This document shows, piece by piece, positions 58,938 through 64,000 of a stretch of 64,000 nt of DNA. A program made the position numbers and the translations under genes. Positions within the stretch are counted from its first letter, which is position 1. The number at the start of each line of letters is the position of its first letter. Below the pieces are notes generated by a model. It was not told the DNA's origin, searched no databases, and saw only the letters and a program-made list of their open reading frames with translations. This stretch comes from Laguncularia racemosa (lineage: Eukaryota > Streptophyta > Magnoliopsida > Myrtales > Combretaceae). Where the stretch lies: contig JBBMOL010000057.1 of NCBI GenBank assembly GCA_037954665.1, forward strand, positions 3,472,001 through 3,536,000, given 5' to 3'.

Positions 58938-59190
58938 TTCAACGCTACACCGCCCCATGCATTCCTGTTTGCTATTGCTCTATGGCTTACTTGGAAAGCA
59001 CGAAATGATGCTCTGTTCTGAACGCAACAAGCAACAAAAAATCTTGTAAACCATGTGTGAGCAATGACACATGAACCGTGGGCGTACCATAAGAAAAGTG
59101 AACGGCTCTATTTTCTAAACCATCTAATTATTGTTTGGCAGACACCCTCAAGCTGATGTATCAAAATAAACAATGATGCCTATCCTGTGT
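58938..59190 (+). pseudogene. LINE remnant (RNase H-like C-terminal region)
   Basis: The frame reads FLFAIALWLTWKARNDALF, then WAYHKKSERLYFLNHL, then VWQTPSS with CIKINNDAY. This follows the end of plant LINE polyproteins: a W-type zinc-knuckle linker (IALWLLWKxRN) followed by WxPP...KLNTDG, the start of the RNase H-like domain. Four in-frame stops show decay. It lies about 560 bp right of the large MULE. Confidence 0.7.
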
Positions 59191-59789
59191 GACCTAACCT
59201 AATCATCCAACTGGTTCAAAACTAGCTTGAAATTGATTCAGCCAGGTCATGGGCTGGTATTAGGTAGAACCAGAATAAGTTTGTAAGAGGAAGGGTCGGA
59301 CCGATTTTCTTAACTTGTTAATTCACAAACCAGTTCGATTCATGAACCAATCCTTTTTTTTAATTAATTTTTAATTTTTTTGGTCAATTTTTATTTTTAT
59401 TTTTTTTGGATTATTTCATATTATTTGTTATTTATTCATCTGTATTTTTTTAGTAATTTTTTTTTGCTTAAATTTATTCACGTGAAAAATTAATCCATCA
59501 TTTTTGTGGGAATATGTGATGTTTGCTTAATTAATTAGTGGCAATAATCTGTATATGAAGGGATGGTGAGGAGGAGGTGCTAGCCCCGAATTTTATTGAT
59601 TAATTAAAAATATTACAAAAAAAAAGATGGACATTTGACCTTACCTCTTATATATGATAATAAGACTCTGTAAGTAAATAATAAAAATAAATAAGAGAGT
59701 ACTGCTCCTTTTACAAATTATCTCTAACCTAGTGCCCAAAAAAATAAATAAGGTGGTATTACTATCTTTACAAATTAATTTGGCTTATT
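59191..59789. other. AT-rich spacer
   Basis: T-rich runs near 59350-59470; no recognisable coding content. Inverted pieces near 59195-59230 and 59315-59350 (AACTGGTTCAAA against AACCAGTTCGATTCATGAACC) may be remains of a small element. Confidence 0.45.
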
Positions 59790-60800
59790 CGATATCAAGA
59801 TTTGAACCAACAAAGCTTCCACCTAATGAAATAAAGTCACTAAAGTATTCATCTTCTTCACTAGATGTCTCGTACGATTCTTGTGTTTGACTCCTTGCAT
59901 TCGACTAATCCTCCACACAAGCTAGCACCTCAACATTAATGGGTAACAATCTTAATCTCCATTAAGATAGGATATGGCCCACCGTGTTGAAAGTTTGTTC
60001 AACAACTATTGCAACATGAACTTAGCAAACCATTCAAGAGAAGATCAGATACATCTTCCAATGCCTCCTCTACCAGTCTAAGATGTTAAAGTTCGTAATA
60101 CTATTATCACCAAATTCAAAGTTTCTATTGAAGTAGTGGTTAAGTTCCGTGTACTTACTCTACCTTACACAATACCACTTTAACCTTTGTGCCATCATTT
60201 GTTGTGTGAGGAGGGTATGACCATGCATGGTACCGTGTAGGCTAGGGGACAGTGAGGGAGTTGCAAGAACTTGACTACCAAGTGCAGTAATAAAGTTAGA
60301 ATATAAGTTTTTTATTACCTAGATCGCTTGGCGTAGTAATAGCATAAGTGTCTTCAATGTTAGAGAAGGAGTTAACCAAGTATAACTTGTTGCTTCTCAA
60401 TAAAATATCAAAATAGGCTTGCTGATTGCAATCTACCTGACTAGGAAATTTGTTGCTGTGACTTATTTATGCCAAACTTGATGAGGTGCTTCAATTACAT
60501 GTGTCTATTCAAAGTCCCATAGCCCTTCCCATTTTTTTCGCACATAATTTGATTGACAATAGTTGTAATACGCACGAGTGCTCCCATCTTTCCCTCTAAT
60601 TTTAAGAAAATATTTAGTAAGAATATCAATTTTAAGTGGTGCACATGTGCTCAAAGCCTAAGGGTTACATAATCAAATCTTCCAATTGCTTGTTGGTGAA
60701 GTCCTAGATATCATAATCCTTAACTTAAAAAAATTGCTTGGGTGCAGGTTGTATAGATTTTCTCTTATCACCTTTTCCAAAACCACCCTTCTTAAAAGAA
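59790..60800 (-). pseudogene. hAT transposase remnant, internally deleted
   Basis: On the minus strand the C-terminal hAT dimerisation motif is readable as TFNTVGHILS..RLRLLPINVEVL with ACVED (about 59915-60000; usual pattern: aFStgGril...R.rL.p..veaL.c..DW). An acidic SSEEDEYFSDF tail follows. Near 60500-60580 a shifted frame gives GYGTLNRHM, the end of a BED zinc finger. Only about 500 bp separates the two, so most of the catalytic domain has been deleted or eroded. Confidence 0.7.
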
Positions 60801-60875
60801 GATGAACTGTAGAAAAAACTTGCCACTTTTAAAAATTAGTATAAAAAGAAAATACTAATATGAGAAGATGAGGGG

Positions 60876-61126
60876 GGGAATATGCTTAAATAATATCATT
60901 TTTCTAAAAAAAAAATCATAAAATAGGGTACCTACAAAAATTATTCCAGAAATAAGTTTTTAAGTTTGCAAAATTGAGTGCACGAATAGAGTCTACGTCT
61001 TCAATACATGCCAAGTCTATCTTGTACATGTAATCCTACCGTTGATTTTTTGTCATTAAACATCCACCAAACATGTGTACACTGCAAACCTAAAAACACA
61101 CACACGGTCATGAACACTGTAGTATT
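60876..61126 (+). mobile_element. Left end of a further MULE of the same family
   Basis: GAATATGCTTAAATAATATC followed by AAAAATTATTCCAGAAATA matches the inverted repeat of the small MULE (GAATGCTCTTAAATAATATC and AAAAATTATTCCAAAAATA). A subterminal AGAGTCTACGTCTTCAATA-like motif also agrees. The 3.1-kb LTR (copy B) starts 250 bp in, so the rest of this MULE would lie right of the window. Confidence 0.65.
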
Positions 61127-64000
61127 TGTAGCGACCCACCTACTAGGTCTGATTCTTGAACCTGTTCCAATATTCCTGTAACTATCCTTGGTACCTGTAG
61201 GTGTGTTGCTATGCCGTCTCTGAATTAGAGATAAGGCAAATTCTGCTAATATTGAACCTGTAACTCCAACCTGTATGAAATTTTATAAACGTCATGTATA
61301 ATGGCACTAACAGCGCTATCATTTCATATCCACATCATATCTAAACACATGTACTTAAAATCTCCTGTCACATCATACATCATATATATATACTATCGGG
61401 ATCTACATTCCCAGTAAGTAGGCATAGCCCATGATTAATCCTGTAGCCTTAAGTGACTCAAAAGATTACAAATCCAACCTTATACACACAAATATTTACA
61501 TTACAATATGAAGATTAACACCTATAGATCTTATTACAAATAATAGAGGTTCCAAAATGAAACTAAGGGCTTCTTTGCCTCTATTGACGCTCTCCAAAAA
61601 CCCAAGTCTCCAACAACTTATTCTTCAGTACCTGTACCTGAGGTTAGAAAAAACACTAACCCCTTAGCTTCTTAAGAAGCAAAGTGAGTATAAAATCAAG
61701 CAACCCAATAAAAACAAACAACAAAATCACATAATAGTAATCAACAATATTATCAAATACCTCGAAGTGATTACTCAAGCAAGCAAGTTTTCAACTCAAG
61801 TTATACTCGCAAGAAACCCAATTCGATTTATTACATTTTAACATCATCATGATCTTACTTAGTGATATTTTCCCCGTAATTCCATTTTTGCTAAACTCAT
61901 AACCTTTTCATTGGAGACCATTTCAATCACTCCTGTTTACTCACAGGTCACAAATAGTTTTCAATTAATCCAGGCAAAGCCTGTCAACTGGTAGATAAAT
62001 TACCCTCATGTACTTTTCAAAACTTAATGTTTTTCTCAACCAATTAAGACGTCCTTATATACTCTTTTTAGTTAGAAATATTCAGCTCACCTTTCACCTG
62101 CCTCAAACAAAAGGGGTGACCAGATCCCCATAGGTCACTAAACTGGGCCGGTCCGTCGACCATGCCTCAAACCCATCCAGGTCGACTCAAAGGTCGTACC
62201 ATAAACTTACTAGGCAGGGAACAGGACTTTTCTTACATTAAGTGTTTTAGGTTAGTAGGTACTTATAGCCTAACTCCCATTTTATTATCCATTTAGATAT
62301 TTCATCGTTACCAAGACAACAATAGTATGAACTCAACCAGTCATATAAACCCCATTTAATAAGCTAAAAAATAGCCCATCATTACATCACAATCATTAAG
62401 CATTCGATAGTTTAAGTTCATTACATCACATACAATCAGGAATAGTATAATCAAATCCCGCACCCAACTCTCATTCTAGGATTTTCTAGAATGTTCCCCT
62501 TTTTTTTCTCATAATCCAATCATATCATGACACACAACCAGCCATCAGTAAACCAATATAATTCAACAATCCTCCTGCATTGATCACAGTAAGTGATCGT
62601 ACAAGGTAATTTCAGCCAACAACAAGTAGTCTACATTATCAACCACTTGTACCCAAGAGAAAAGTTAAGGGGGTACTCACCTGAAACAATATATGCCAAT
62701 CCAAACAGTCGCACCAGCCAAGTTCTTTTGTCCTACTTACTCAACAAAAATACCTGAATTATCAGTATACCAATCAATGTTACCTCATTCGCTCTATTGA
62801 ACCCTAAATTGCTAATTCAGTATTCCAAACCCTTAAATGCCATCTTAACCTCGTAAATCCACCATTTTCCTACAATTTCTAATTCATATACATACGGGTA
62901 TACTACGCTCTATTATATATTAATGTAATTAAATTTCAGCATGATTCTATATTGAATCGTATAGTTCTAAATTATCACGATCTTGCACCGAACACTCCCG
63001 TTTTTGTTTCGTAACTAACCCAAGCTTCTCTTATGCTTCAATGAACCTCAACTGAACATCAAATCAACTAATTAAATCAAATTCTCTAATTTTGCTAAGG
63101 ATTTAATTCGGCCAGAACAGGGTAATTAGCTTGAAAAATTCACTAAAAATAAAAAACGACTCCAATCTGAACAATTATTGATTTGGTGATCAAATAAATC
63201 ATATAAGGATCTTGTATACTAAAAATTACATCAAAACTACATCATTTGACCTATTTAGTTTCCAATTTAATTTACGACCAGAACAGTGCATTTCTTCAGG
63301 AGCACATATTTTTGAATCAAATTTCAGAAAAATAAAATTACCACATTAATATTCATACAAAACTATCCAGAATACCAAAAATCATAATTTTTCATCAACA
63401 TTTGATATTTTTAACAAAAATAGGAAGTTTCGGGCGTTACCGGGGGCTGCTCCGTTCACCGGCCTCCGGCCACCAGCGCCGGCAACCACTATGTCGGCCG
63501 GAATCCTCTCCCACCCAAAACCTCAAACCTAGCTTGGCCTAGCAGCAGATTTACCCTACCCCCTTCGAACGAACAGACAAAATTTTTCCTACTTTATTTG
63601 ATTTTTTGTTCTTCAAATTCTTATTGCATCCTACTTCAATCTTGTTCTTCTTCCTATCCTGATGATTGCATGTTGGAAATTCCAACTTCAATTTGCCCAG
63701 AAAATTCGGATGAAATGGAGAGGGTTTTGGTTTCTTTTTTTTTCTAATTTTTTTATGATTTGATTTTTCTCTCTCTCTATTCTAAATTCTATATATATAT
63801 ATAATATTACTTAATTTTGCTGACATTGAGGGTGCTATTCTGTATTTGTTTATTTTTTTTTCCCTTCCTCTTTTATTTATTTTCTTTTTAGTTATAATAT
63901 AATATAATATATTATGTACATTTTTTTTACATATATATATATATGCCCATATAATTCATATTATTATTATTATTATTATTTTTATATATATTTATTTTAT
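61127..64000 (-). mobile_element. Second copy of the 3.1-kb LTR, inverted and cut by the window edge (copy B)
   Basis: From TGTAGCGACCC at 61127 the sequence is the reverse complement of 28813 leftward, including the CCTTATCT-AATTCAGAGA segment, the CTCACCTG splice-donor complement at 62674-62683 and the TA/GA-rich promoter end near 63775-63960. Over the terminal 133 bases hand comparison gives 10 differences from copy A. About 220 bp are missing beyond position 64000. Whether this is a solo LTR or part of a full element cannot be told. Confidence 0.93.

Noticed and set aside
42840..59190. LINE-like fragments on both sides of the large MULE as one interrupted LINE
   Set aside because: The left fragment resembles a more C-terminal part than the right one, the wrong order for a single element split by the MULE.
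1..64000. tRNA, rRNA or other structured RNA genes
   Set aside because: No cloverleaf with A/B boxes or rRNA core sequence was recognised by eye; primer-site matches to tRNA ends belong to the retrotransposons.

Overview
The window is plant nuclear DNA, AT-rich, with no bacterial or organellar gene organisation. The one convincing host gene fragment is a BODYGUARD-family exon at the left edge, which indicates a land plant. The repeats (a CRM-type chromovirus, an Athila/Tat-type Gypsy, Ty1/Copia elements, MULEs, hAT and LINE remnants) fit a dicot-like, gene-poor, possibly pericentromeric region. The species cannot be named from the sequence. Everything was read by eye; no alignments or searches were run.

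Layout. 1-2.1 kb: first exon (minus strand) of a BODYGUARD-like alpha/beta hydrolase gene, with a GA/CT/GT-rich leader or promoter. 3.6-8.4 kb: decayed Copia-1 (plus strand) with both LTRs. 9.3-15.2 kb: nearly full-length CRM-like chromovirus with two 646-bp LTRs and one gag-pol frame broken only by five stops. 15.3-17.6 kb: possible hAT-type non-autonomous element containing an LTR-like remnant. 20.9-21.5 kb: LTR remnant related to the CRM-like element. 23.5-33.3 kb: Copia-2 (minus strand), interrupted by a 3.1-kb solo LTR (25.7-28.8 kb, perfect TSD) and a 1.8-kb non-autonomous MULE (29.1-30.9 kb). 33-43 kb: mostly anonymous AT-rich DNA with two tandem duplications and one weak exon candidate. 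43.1-58.4 kb: a 15.2-kb MULE with a 10-bp target duplication, carrying a broken transposase and, convergent to it, a plant-mobile-domain (PMD) pseudogene. It is split by a 9.1-kb Athila/Tat-like Gypsy that has lost most of pol, and that element is itself split by a 1.04-kb solo LTR: three nested levels. 58.4-64 kb: LINE and hAT remnants, the end of another MULE, and an inverted second copy of the 3.1-kb LTR that runs off the right edge.

Most elements could be ordered by nesting because target-site duplications and interrupted protein domains agree across each insertion point. The most interesting recurring pattern is a cluster of short dyads (core motifs such as ACACGGCCGTGT, or the AGCACG/CGTGCT type) placed about 30-90 bp upstream of a TATA box in LTRs that otherwise look unrelated, and once more inside the Athila-like element, where it resembles an internal promoter. 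A second pattern is that stops and lost catalytic residues in the retroelements are mostly C-to-T or G-to-A changes, as expected from decay of methylated cytosines.
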